Of a stretch of 11,784 nucleotides of DNA, positions 5,724 through 11,467 are shown piece by piece. The notes beneath the pieces were generated by a model, which worked only from the letters and a program-made list of their open reading frames with translations, was not told the DNA's origin and ran no database searches. A program made the position numbers and the translations under genes. Each line of letters begins with the position of its first letter. Positions within the stretch are counted from its first letter, which is position 1. Origin of the DNA: CAYJQO01 sp964372445 (GTDB lineage Bacteria; Patescibacteriota; Minisyncoccia; UBA6257; GWB1-50-10). The stretch covers positions 1 to 11,784 of the forward strand of contig CAYJQO010000021.1 in NCBI GenBank assembly GCA_964372445.1, read 5' to 3'.

Positions 5724-6263
5724 CTAGAGTTTGAGGTCTCGAGCGATTTCAAGTGAATTTACCTCAAGAACGCGGTACACATGGTACCGATTCTCACTTC
5801 GTTCAAAAACTTCGAAGCCGAGCTCTTTTGCGGCAGTGAGGAGCTCATCAAACTCCCGCTTTCGTATCTCGATCGCTTCTGCGGTAGCACGCTCTTCCCA
5901 GAGGAAATGACGTAGAATGTTTCGTGGAACCGAATCATTTTCACCACGCACAATCGTTTTTTCGACGTACTCTCGGGCCTTCTTTTGTTTCTCAAAAAGC
6001 GATGCGAGGATATCAGCAAAAACCTTGAGCGACCAATCAATAAGATATTGACCGCGTGCTCGAAATTCCTTCTTAGAATCGTCACTCAAGTAAAGGACAT
6101 TTAGAATCATCATTCTGATATTGTCCTTCATAGACACTTGGCTTACGAATATTCCTGTGCCAGCGAGTTCTGACCCCTCCACAAGCTTACCGCGGTGGAT
6201 CTCAAGTGTGACAGCGTTATAAATACTATCCACGATCTTGGCGATGCTTTCACTGCGTTCCAT
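5724..6263 (-). CDS. Unknown soluble helical protein, self-contained cassette in the fmt 3' region
   Basis: 179 aa from ATG at 6263, chosen because AAAGGAG lies about 9 bp upstream; the frame is open to 6344 but the extra N-terminus is unlikely. The protein has no signal peptide or membrane helix. It is rich in Glu, Lys and Arg and looks mostly helical, with a FADILASLFEKQKKAREYVE stretch near the middle and a C-terminal part (about 140-175) alternating like a small alpha/beta unit. I recognise no family. It has its own consensus promoter (6372-6400) and its own terminator (5668-5697) and lies between the complete fmt and an fmt 3' fragment, so it looks like an independently transcribed insert. 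Confidence 0.72.
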   Translation of the reverse strand: MERSESIAKIVDSIYNAVTLEIHRGKLVEGSELAGTGIFVSQVSMKDNIRMMILNVLYLSDDSKKEFRARGQYLIDWSLKVFADILASLFEKQKKAREYVEKTIVRGENDSVPRNILRHFLWEERATAEAIEIRKREFDELLTAAKELGFEVFERSENRYHVYRVLEVNSLEIARDLKL

Positions 6264-6371
6264 TTTATTAACTCCTTTCAGCCCTTGCGTTCGGGCGTAT
6301 GAGTTTTGGCCCACCAAGACGGTGTACCCACGGCAATCTACCATAGGAAGCCAATTTCAAGGAACGCTGGA

Positions 6372-6400
6372 ATCATAAGCTATAATTCTTGTTTTGTCAA
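6372..6400 (-). promoter_or_regulatory. Near-consensus housekeeping promoter for the 179-aa gene
   Basis: On the minus strand TTGACA (6400-6395), a 17-bp spacer and TATGAT (6377-6372) form an almost perfect -35/-10 pair. The -35 box and spacer lie within the last codons and stop of fmt (stop 6382-6380). Fmt's final residues are therefore encoded by promoter DNA, as expected if the insert carried its promoter into the gene end. Confidence 0.85.
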
Positions 6401-7201
6401 TAGCTGTATTTTTTTGCCTTCAAATTGGATTTTTTTAAGGGCCAGTTTCCCGTTCACCAGGTCAGCTTCTAAAATTTTCATCCGTTGGCCCTCCTTAAAC
6501 GTGTAGACGCCTGGCTCGGGATTCATGGCACGGACTTTGCGCCAGACGAGCTCCGGCCCATCTGTCTCTAAATTCACGAAACCATCCTCCGCTGTGAACT
6601 TCTTGGTGTAGGTGGCCTGCGCCTCGTCCTGGGGCTGCGGTGCAATTTCTTTCTTGAGAAACTTCGGCAACATTTCGATAAGGAGATCAGCGGCGGCTTG
6701 GGCGAGCTTATCGTGGAGCGTGGCGTAGGTGTCGGTCTGACCAATCGCCAGGGTGCGGCGTGCGAGGATTGGTCCGTGGTCCACCTTTTCATCCATCACA
6801 AAGAGCGTTACACCGGTTTCCGCATCTCCGCTGAGAATTGCTGCCTGGATCGGAGTGGCTCCGCGGTGGCGGGGGAGAAGCGATGGATGCACGCCGATCA
6901 TGCCGAGGCGGGGGAGCGCGAGGACACTCGCTGGGATGATTTTTGCGTACGCGGCGATCACCGCTACGTCAAATCCCGCCAGTTTCCCACGCGCCTCGAC
7001 TGGATCGAGCCGCTCCGGCTGCCATACCGCAATGCCGCGCTCGGCAGCAGCCACCTTCGCCGGTGGCGCAGTGGCCAGCTGCTTGCGACCAACCGGACGA
7101 TCGGGGTTGCATATGACGAGCGCCGGCGGTTGGCCCACCGCGATCAAACGGCGGAGAATGGTAGCGGCGAACTCTGGCGTCCCAAAGAATACATACTTCA
7201 T
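6380..7201 (-). CDS. fmt: Methionyl-tRNA formyltransferase
   Basis: 273 aa; transfers formyl from 10-formyl-tetrahydrofolate to Met-tRNA initiator in the cytoplasm. The start is MKYVFFGTPEF at 7201, since formyltransferase folds begin there; the frame extends 33 bp further without support. Visible are GTPEFA, the active-site segment GVHPSLLPRHRGATPIQ (about 103-119) with His105 and Ser107, and Asp141 in VDHGP. The Asn that precedes VH in well-studied enzymes (N-V-H, catalytic) is Gly103 here, which is unusual. The C-terminal tRNA-binding domain (about 190-273) is short, and the tail LLTKQEL is encoded by the promoter of the neighbouring insert, so the native C-terminus was probably replaced. 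It diverges from the def-containing operon, a common partnership because Def removes the formyl group. Confidence 0.93.
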   Translation of the reverse strand: MKYVFFGTPEFAATILRRLIAVGQPPALVICNPDRPVGRKQLATAPPAKVAAAERGIAVWQPERLDPVEARGKLAGFDVAVIAAYAKIIPASVLALPRLGMIGVHPSLLPRHRGATPIQAAILSGDAETGVTLFVMDEKVDHGPILARRTLAIGQTDTYATLHDKLAQAAADLLIEMLPKFLKKEIAPQPQDEAQATYTKKFTAEDGFVNLETDGPELVWRKVRAMNPEPGVYTFKEGQRMKILEADLVNGKLALKKIQFEGKKIQLLTKQEL

Positions 7202-7232
7202 GGTAGGATCGGTTCTAGTATAGAATAGTGAC

Positions 7233-7532
7233 ATGGAAAAGGCATCGCGAAGCTACACCGCCACCCTCCGGGAACGGAAGAAAACCTCGCGGGTGTACCG
7301 CCAATACCAGGAGGCCGGCTTGGCGATCGCGGAAATCCTGCACGACCGCAGGCACAAGTCGCTCTACATCAAGCTTGCCAAGGAGCACGATCAGGAAGAG
7401 CTAATTCAAATCGCCAAAGATGTGGCCTCGCGGCCGAACGTGAAAAATCTCGGCGCCTACTTCATGCGCGTTGCTCAAAAATCTATCGCCCAACAGAAGT
7501 CGCGCCGCGGCGCTCGGCACCATGAAGGATAG
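7233..7532 (+). CDS. Conserved-looking basic hypothetical protein, first gene of the def operon
   Basis: 99 aa, rich in Arg, Lys and Gln, mostly helical, with no membrane segment. MEKASRSYTATLRERKKTSR opens with a strongly basic region, and the C-terminus (AQQKSRRGARHHEG) is basic too, which would suit nucleic-acid binding; this is inference only. No family recognised. It starts 31 bp from fmt, which is divergent; the gap contains TATAGAAT and probably both promoters, implying a very short leader. Its stop overlaps the start of def by 11 bp, so the two are likely translationally coupled. Confidence 0.75.
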   Translation: MEKASRSYTATLRERKKTSRVYRQYQEAGLAIAEILHDRRHKSLYIKLAKEHDQEELIQIAKDVASRPNVKNLGAYFMRVAQKSIAQQKSRRGARHHEG

Positions 7533-8022
7533 GATCGTTACGGTTGGCCATACCCAAGCGGCCGCGGTCCTTCGGAAAAAGCTGCCGCCCCTCGCCCTTG
7601 AACGCGAACGCACGGGCGAGCTCCGCGACCTCGTACGGACGATGCGCGCCGTCATGAAATCAGCCAATGGGGTTGGGCTCTCCGCGAACCAGATTGGCCT
7701 CACCGAGCGCCTCTTCGTCGCCCAGGTACCCGACCGCGAGGGACGCCAACGGTTCTACGCGATCGTGAATCCGACAATCACCAAAACGTCACCGGAGACG
7801 GTATCCGTTGAGGAGGGATGCTTGAGCGTTCCCCACCAGTATGGCATCGTCGAGCGGCCGGCACGGGTGACGCTCGAGGGGCACGACATCCGGGGAAAGA
7901 AGATCAAGATACGGGCGTGGGGGCTCCTCGCACGCGTGTTCCAGCACGAGGTAGACCACCTCGACGGCAAGCTTTTCACCGATCACTCGAAGGATCTGCG
8001 CCCCCGTGGTCAGCACCGCTAG
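7522..8022 (+). CDS. def: Peptide deformylase
   Basis: 166 aa from ATG 7522; removes the N-formyl group from new proteins. All three family motifs are present: GVGLSANQIG (about 50-59, with Gln57), EGCLSVP (Cys100 as metal ligand) and QHEVDHLDG (His142 and His146 as ligands, Glu143 catalytic). The metal is usually Fe2+. An in-frame ATG at 7471 would add 17 residues inside the upstream gene and is rejected because family proteins start close to MKDRIV. The 3' end overlaps thpR by 17 bp. The partner enzyme gene, fmt, is on the other strand nearby. Confidence 0.96.
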   Translation: MKDRIVTVGHTQAAAVLRKKLPPLALERERTGELRDLVRTMRAVMKSANGVGLSANQIGLTERLFVAQVPDREGRQRFYAIVNPTITKTSPETVSVEEGCLSVPHQYGIVERPARVTLEGHDIRGKKIKIRAWGLLARVFQHEVDHLDGKLFTDHSKDLRPRGQHR

Positions 8023-8581
8023 GCTCTTCGTCGCCGTCCCACTCCCGCCAGCAACCGTGTGCGCGGTCGCAGAGGCAATCCGCCTCGTCCCGCACGACCA
8101 ACACGTTCGCTGGCTCCCGGAATCAAACTGGCACATTACGCTCACATTCCTCGGGGTACAGGACCCGCTCGCCATCCCGCTGGTTGGGCAGGCAATGCGG
8201 GAAACCATCCAGGCATTTACCTCAAACATCGCAGATACCCAGCTCACCTTCAACGGGATAGCCTACGGCCCGGCAGGGGCCATGCCTAGGATGGTGTGGC
8301 TCGCCACCGACCGGAACACGTCCGCCCGCTTGGGGACGCTCCGAGCCCACCTCGAAAGCTCTCTGGAGCATGTGGGGGTTCACTGGCAGCATGATCGGCG
8401 TCCGTTCCACGGCCACGTAACGCTCGCCAGGTTCCATGCGATTCCCAGGGCTTCGCTGCCAAATCTGGACAAGCCATTCCGAGAAACCGGTCCGTTCACC
8501 AGCCTCCAGCTTCTGGAATCGCGGCTCACCCCCTCCGGCGCCTGCTACACCACGCTAGATCAGGTTGCAGCAGACCGGTGA
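8006..8581 (+). CDS. thpR: RNA 2',3'-cyclic phosphodiesterase (2H family, LigT-like)
   Basis: 191 aa. A two-His phosphoesterase: HITLTFLG (His43-Thr45) and HVTLAR (His137-Thr139) are the paired HxT motifs that form the active site. RLFVAVPLP at the N-terminus is the usual first strand. The family opens 2',3'-cyclic phosphates and can join 2'-5' ends of tRNA halves in vitro; the physiological substrate is not well defined. The start is GTG at 8006, inside the last codons of def, which places RLFVA at the normal distance from the N-terminus. Part of the def-rplI operon. Confidence 0.92.
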   Translation: MVSTARLFVAVPLPPATVCAVAEAIRLVPHDQHVRWLPESNWHITLTFLGVQDPLAIPLVGQAMRETIQAFTSNIADTQLTFNGIAYGPAGAMPRMVWLATDRNTSARLGTLRAHLESSLEHVGVHWQHDRRPFHGHVTLARFHAIPRASLPNLDKPFRETGPFTSLQLLESRLTPSGACYTTLDQVAADR

Positions 8582-8591
8582 GTATGATTCA

Positions 8592-8792
8592 ATGGTGAGA
8601 CTAGGGATGAGGCACCTCAAGGTCAAACACATCGGGAAACTGGTGGCGGTAGCGGTTGGCATTGCGGCTATCGCCGGCGTTTTTTTTTACATCGGCGTCC
8701 GGTAAGGCACTGCCACCCGATCTGTCCAAATCACCGATAGCCGCCAGCTCATCGATGCCGACTTCTCGCTTTTCTGGGAAGCCGTTGATCTT
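8592..8792 (+). pseudogene. 5' part of ctp: membrane anchor cut off by an in-frame TAA
   Basis: From ATG 8592 (or ATG 8607, with GGTGAG 7 bp before it) the frame reads MRHLKVKHIGKLVAVAVGIA and on through a membrane helix ending in FFYIGVR, then TAA at 8703-8705. After the stop it continues without interruption as SVQITDSRQLIDADFSLFW and so on into the protease at 8793. The frame is identical on both sides and matches the expected layout of anchored Ctp proteases, so the stop is a nonsense change, a sequencing error or a recoding site. A run of nine T lies upstream at about 8680, but no frameshift is needed. Confidence 0.8.
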
Positions 8793-9818
8793 GTGAAGCA
8801 ACGGTACGTTCATGTGAACCAGGTTGCCGCACAGGACCTGCTCTACGGCGCCATCAAGGGAATGGTTGGCGCACTGGATGATCCCTACTCCTCGTTCTTC
8901 GATCCGCGCGATGCCAAAAAGTTTGAGCAGGATCTGAGCGGCTCCTTCGGCGGCATCGGTGCCGAGATCGGGATGCGTAAGAACCAGCTCCTCATCGTGG
9001 CGCCGCTCAAGGGGAACCCGGCTGAAGCGGCGGGCCTCAAGGCGGGCGACAAGATTCTGAAGGTGGATGACACATTCACCGCAAACCTCACCGTAGACGA
9101 GGCAGTGAAGATCATCCGCGGACCGGAGGGGAGCGTGGTAACCCTGCTCATCCTCCGCGAGGGGTGGGATGATGCCCGCGAGTTCAAGATTACCCGCCAG
9201 ACGGTTGTCCTGCCTACCCTGGACATTGAAATGAAAGACAGCGGCATCGCGTACGTACGCCTCTACAACTTCAACGGGAACGTGCCGCCCGTGTTCGATC
9301 GAGAGGCTATCAAGCTGCTCCTCCGCGGCGTGAAGGGCATGGTGCTCGATCTCCGCAATAATCCGGGCGGCTTCCTGGATGTTGCTACGTACCTCGCCGG
9401 CTGGTTCCTGGAACGGGGGCGGGAGGTGGTGGTGGAACAGTTCCCAGGGAACGACCGCCGGCCGATGTACGCCGACGGCAATGCTGCCTTCGCCCGCCTG
9501 CCGATGGTCGTGCTGGTGAACAGCGGTTCGGCCTCCGCCTCTGAAATTCTCGCGGGCGCACTGCGCGATGACCGGCTCATCAAGCTGGTGGGCGAGAAAA
9601 CCTACGGCAAGGGGAGCGTGCAGGAGGTGAACTCGCTACGCGACGGCTCCACCGTAAAGGTTTCCATCGCCAAGTGGCTCACGCCGGGCGGCGCGGAGAT
9701 CGACAAGAAAGGTCTCGAGCCGGACATCGAGGTCAAGCTCACCGCTGAGGACATCGAAGGGAAACGCGACCCGCAGTTCGATCGAGCGTTGGAAGTGCTC
9801 CGCGCCGAAATGCAATGA
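8793..9818 (+). CDS. ctp: C-terminal processing peptidase (S41), N-terminally interrupted
   Basis: 341 aa from GTG 8793, the only start downstream of the TAA at 8703. Serine protease that cleaves C-termini of exported proteins, normally membrane-anchored. Order: helical DLLYGAIKGMVGALDDPYSSF, PDZ domain (about 45-135, with GGIGAEIG and PAEAAGLKAGDKIL) and the S41 catalytic domain. Catalytic Ser248 (GSASASEILAGAL), Lys273 and Gln277 (TYGKGSVQ) are all present, as are DLRNNPGG and LTPGG. The core looks intact and is under no visible decay. Without the upstream anchor the product would stay in the cytoplasm, so either the anchor is restored by readthrough or the TAA is an error. It overlaps rplI by ATGA. 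Confidence 0.92.
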   Translation: MKQRYVHVNQVAAQDLLYGAIKGMVGALDDPYSSFFDPRDAKKFEQDLSGSFGGIGAEIGMRKNQLLIVAPLKGNPAEAAGLKAGDKILKVDDTFTANLTVDEAVKIIRGPEGSVVTLLILREGWDDAREFKITRQTVVLPTLDIEMKDSGIAYVRLYNFNGNVPPVFDREAIKLLLRGVKGMVLDLRNNPGGFLDVATYLAGWFLERGREVVVEQFPGNDRRPMYADGNAAFARLPMVVLVNSGSASASEILAGALRDDRLIKLVGEKTYGKGSVQEVNSLRDGSTVKVSIAKWLTPGGAEIDKKGLEPDIEVKLTAEDIEGKRDPQFDRALEVLRAEMQ

Positions 9819-10270
9819 AGGTGGTGCTCAAGCAGGATGTCCCTGGGCTGGGGAAGAGGGGCGACGTGCGCGAGGTGAAGGCTGGCTATGCGCGGAATGT
9901 GCTCCTCCCGCGCAAGCTGGTTCTAGTCGCCACGGTAGCGGCACTCGCCCAGGCCGCGGAGGCTACGGTGCGGCTGGAAGCGCAACACCAGCAGCGCCTC
10001 GTGCTCTTGCGTGAACAAGCTAAGGCGCTCGCCGAAAAGACGTTGCACTTCAAGGTTGCGACGGGGGAGCGGGGAGCTGTATTCGGATCCGTCACCGCAC
10101 GAGACATCCAAACAGCGCTCCATGAGCAAGGATTTCCTGATGTGACGGTAGCCATTGATCGCCCAATTAAAACGACCGGCGAGCACGTGGTGCACGCCAA
10201 CCTCGGCGAGGGTATCACCGCAATGGTCAAGGTAACGGTCGAAGCAATCGCCCAGGTTGCCTCCAGCTAG
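9815..10270 (+). CDS. rplI: Ribosomal protein bL9
   Basis: 151 aa. Large-subunit protein binding 23S rRNA. The N-terminal domain has the hallmark MKVVLKQDVPGLGKRGDVRE and VKAGYARNVLLPRKL; a long connecting helix (about 45-75) leads to the C-terminal domain with GAVFGSVT and IKTTGEHVV. The start ATG overlaps the ctp stop (ATGA), indicating translational coupling. The gene ends in CTAG, whose two strands supply the stop codons of rplI and of rpmA on the other strand. Several candidate-phyla lineages are reported to lack bL9, so its presence helps narrow placement. Confidence 0.95.
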   Translation: MKVVLKQDVPGLGKRGDVREVKAGYARNVLLPRKLVLVATVAALAQAAEATVRLEAQHQQRLVLLREQAKALAEKTLHFKVATGERGAVFGSVTARDIQTALHEQGFPDVTVAIDRPIKTTGEHVVHANLGEGITAMVKVTVEAIAQVASS

Positions 10271-10542
10271 GAGGAGACGTTGACGATTTTCGCGAACTTT
10301 CTGGAACCGTTGAACGATACCCGCTTCCGCGTGGTGAAGCGAACCGTTCCGTTCACGAGCGCGTAGAGGGTATCGTCCCCGCCGCGACGGACATTCGTCC
10401 CCGGGTAGAACTTCGTGCCGCGCTGCCGAACCAGGATCTCACCAGCGCGCACCGCCGATCCGGCTGAGCGCTTCACGCCCAACCGTTTGGACTCCGAATC
10501 TCGCCCGAGCTTTGTAGATCCCTTTGCCTTGGTATGCGCCAT
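10267..10542 (-). CDS. rpmA: Ribosomal protein bL27
   Basis: 91 aa. Large-subunit protein near the peptidyl-transferase centre. MAHTKAKGSTKLGRDSESKR, then LGVKRSAGSAVRAGEILVRQRG and GTNVRRGGDDTLYAL are diagnostic. The N-terminus starts MAHTKAKG, so there is no N-terminal cleavage peptide of the Firmicutes type. It is convergent with rplI, sharing four bases. rplU, the usual upstream partner, is absent; the gene seems to be expressed alone from the promoter near 10566. Confidence 0.96.
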   Translation of the reverse strand: MAHTKAKGSTKLGRDSESKRLGVKRSAGSAVRAGEILVRQRGTKFYPGTNVRRGGDDTLYALVNGTVRFTTRKRVSFNGSRKFAKIVNVSS

Positions 10543-10565
10543 GGCGTCGTTGCTTGATGGTAGGG

Positions 10566-10572
10566 TATAATA
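10566..10572. promoter_or_regulatory. Symmetrical -10 element between rpmA and the 51-aa gene
   Basis: TATAATA on the plus strand reads TATTATA on the minus strand, so one site could drive rpmA (leader about 17 nt) and the membrane protein at 10590 (leader about 12 nt). The plus-strand -10 is consensus; neither side has a good -35. Confidence 0.5.
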
Positions 10573-10589
10573 GTCTCACGCGTCAAGCT

Positions 10590-10745
10590 ATGGAACCCGT
10601 GCCGGAAGGAACGAAGCGATGGACCCACATCTGGCTCTTGCTCGCGCTCATCGTCACCTTGAGCTTCGGCTTAGGGTACCTGATCGCCAAACAGGCGAAC
10701 CCTACGCCAATCGTGATCGAGCAGCGCCAGCCGGTTGAAAAATAG
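10590..10745 (+). CDS. Small single-pass membrane protein
   Basis: 51 aa from ATG 10590, chosen because TATAAT lies 18 bp upstream and the longer frame from 10524 would overlap rpmA. A short charged N-terminus (MEPVPEGTKRW) precedes a hydrophobic helix (about residues 12-33) and a polar tail (PIVIEQRQPVEK). Family unknown; no motif suggests a function. Its last codons contain the -35 box of the tRNA-Leu promoter. Confidence 0.6.
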   Translation: MEPVPEGTKRWTHIWLLLALIVTLSFGLGYLIAKQANPTPIVIEQRQPVEK

Positions 10746-10763
10746 GAACGGAGCCGCTAGGAT
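10735..10763 (+). promoter_or_regulatory. Promoter of tRNA-Leu
   Basis: TTGAAA (10735-10740), 17-bp spacer, TAGGAT (10758-10763), ending 13 bp before the tRNA. Five and four of six consensus bases match. Confidence 0.6.
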
Positions 10764-10776
10764 ACCCCAGCAGTCT

Positions 10777-10858
10777 GCGCGGGTGGCGAAACTGGCAGAC
10801 GCACTACCTTGAGGTGGTAGCGCCGCAAGGCGTGGAGGTTCGAATCCTCTCCCGCGCA
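10777..10858 (+). tRNA. tRNA-Leu (anticodon GAG)
   Basis: Full cloverleaf: acceptor GCGCGGG/CCCGCGC, D-arm around GGCGAAACTGGCAGACGC, anticodon stem CTACC/GGTAG with loop TTGAGGT (anticodon GAG, reads CTC/CTT), a class II long variable arm (GCC-GCAA-GGC), T-arm GAGGTTCGAATCCTC and discriminator A. CCA is not encoded; CAT follows. Confidence 0.97.
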
Positions 10859-10861
10859 CAT

Positions 10862-10895
10862 AGCAAAAAAGATGCCGCATGGGCATTTTTTTGCT
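10862..10895 (+). terminator. Terminator of tRNA-Leu
   Basis: AGCAAAAAAG-ATGCC / GGCAT-TTTTTTGCT, a 14-bp stem with a one-base bulge, a 5-nt loop and six Ts, begins 3 bp after the tRNA. Confidence 0.85.
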
Positions 10896-10904
10896 ATTAT
10901 GGTA

Positions 10905-11058
10905 TGGATGAGAGGATTCGAATACGAAAGGGGGTCGGGGAAAAATTCATAGGTTTCCCCGTGTAGGAAAAAGGCTGAAGGCCGAGTTAAAAACCAAAAG
11001 GTTTTTAAAACGGAACGAGTGAAGCGAGTGAGTAGTGAGATTCCTCTCCCGCGCACCA
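10905..11058 (+). repeat. tRNA-Leu-associated structured repeat (inverted T-arm, hairpins, direct tRNA 3'-end copy)
   Basis: The same ordered parts as after tRNA-Gln. TGGATG is followed by GAGAGGATTCGAA (10910-10922), a 13-nt perfect complement of the tRNA's own T-arm region. Hairpin 1 at 10937-10960 is 7 bp (GGGGAAA/TTTCCCC) with a 10-nt loop. The shared linker CCCGTGTxGGA follows. Hairpin 2 at 10987-11008 is 9 bp (TTAAAAACC/GGTTTTTAA). Shared AAAACG comes next, then a small GA-mismatched hairpin (ACGAGTGAAGCGAGT), and shared GAGTAGTGAGATTCC running into a direct copy of the tRNA 3' end plus ACCA (to 11058). Stem sequences differ from the Gln copy but geometry is kept. No credible ORF. Confidence 0.72.
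11040..11058 (+). pseudogene. tRNA-Leu 3'-end fragment followed by CCA
   Basis: ATTCCTCTCCCGCGCA repeats the tRNA-Leu 3' end 197 bp downstream of the gene, differing from it only in the T-loop side. It continues with CCA, which the intact gene lacks. It therefore resembles the end of a tRNA gene with encoded CCA, or of a mature tRNA. Confidence 0.78.
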
Positions 11059-11076
11059 CAGTTCCTCTCAGGACGC

Positions 11077-11424
11077 ATGAAGCTGGAGCTAGACATGTTC
11101 AAGGAGAAGGCGCCCGTGGCACTCCTCTTGGTGAGCGGGGCGCTTTTCCTTATCGCCACGGCAATCGTAGCCCTAAACGTCGGTCACCTTCCGGCATCCA
11201 TCATCCTCCACTTCGACGCGTACCATGGCATCGACCTTTTCGGAACGGTGGAAGATCTCTGGAAGCTCCTGGGAGCTATGATTTTCCTAGCACTCGTGAA
11301 TACCTTCCTCGGCAGTGAGAGCTTCTCCCGAGCCAGAACCCTTGCCTACCTCCTCATCGGGACGAACGTGCTCCTCTCGCTCCTCACCGTGGTAGCGCTC
11401 GCCACCATCGTGTACGTCAACTGA
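11077..11424 (+). CDS. Small multi-spanning membrane protein
   Basis: 115 aa from ATG 11077; the frame is open from 11035 but that stretch is the tRNA-derived repeat. Three hydrophobic segments lie at about residues 12-33, 64-80 and 88-113, with PASIILHFDAYHGIDLFG between the first two. Short proteins with a similar H-x-D/N-x-Y-x-GIDLFG motif between membrane helices are, as I recall, frequent in candidate-phyla bacteria but have no assigned role. It may be cotranscribed with rmuC, 43 bp downstream. Confidence 0.75.
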   Translation: MKLELDMFKEKAPVALLLVSGALFLIATAIVALNVGHLPASIILHFDAYHGIDLFGTVEDLWKLLGAMIFLALVNTFLGSESFSRARTLAYLLIGTNVLLSLLTVVALATIVYVN

Positions 11425-11467
11425 TGAACCATGGGCAGGCATCGGCCGCTGGTGTACCATAGAGTGC

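Noticed and set aside
6698..7228. Long plus-strand ORFs opposite fmt (176 and 156 codons)
   Set aside because: They are shadows of the GC-rich fmt coding strand, with no ribosome binding site and no recognisable protein features.
2860..10270. UGA recoded to glycine as in some candidate phyla
   Set aside because: TGA ends sod, thpR and ctp at the expected lengths and no in-frame TGA interrupts a recognised gene.
10757..11059. A 100-codon minus-strand ORF across tRNA-Leu and the structured repeat
   Set aside because: It is antisense to the tRNA and to terminator and repeat DNA; its apparent conservation would follow from the tRNA and repeat sequence.
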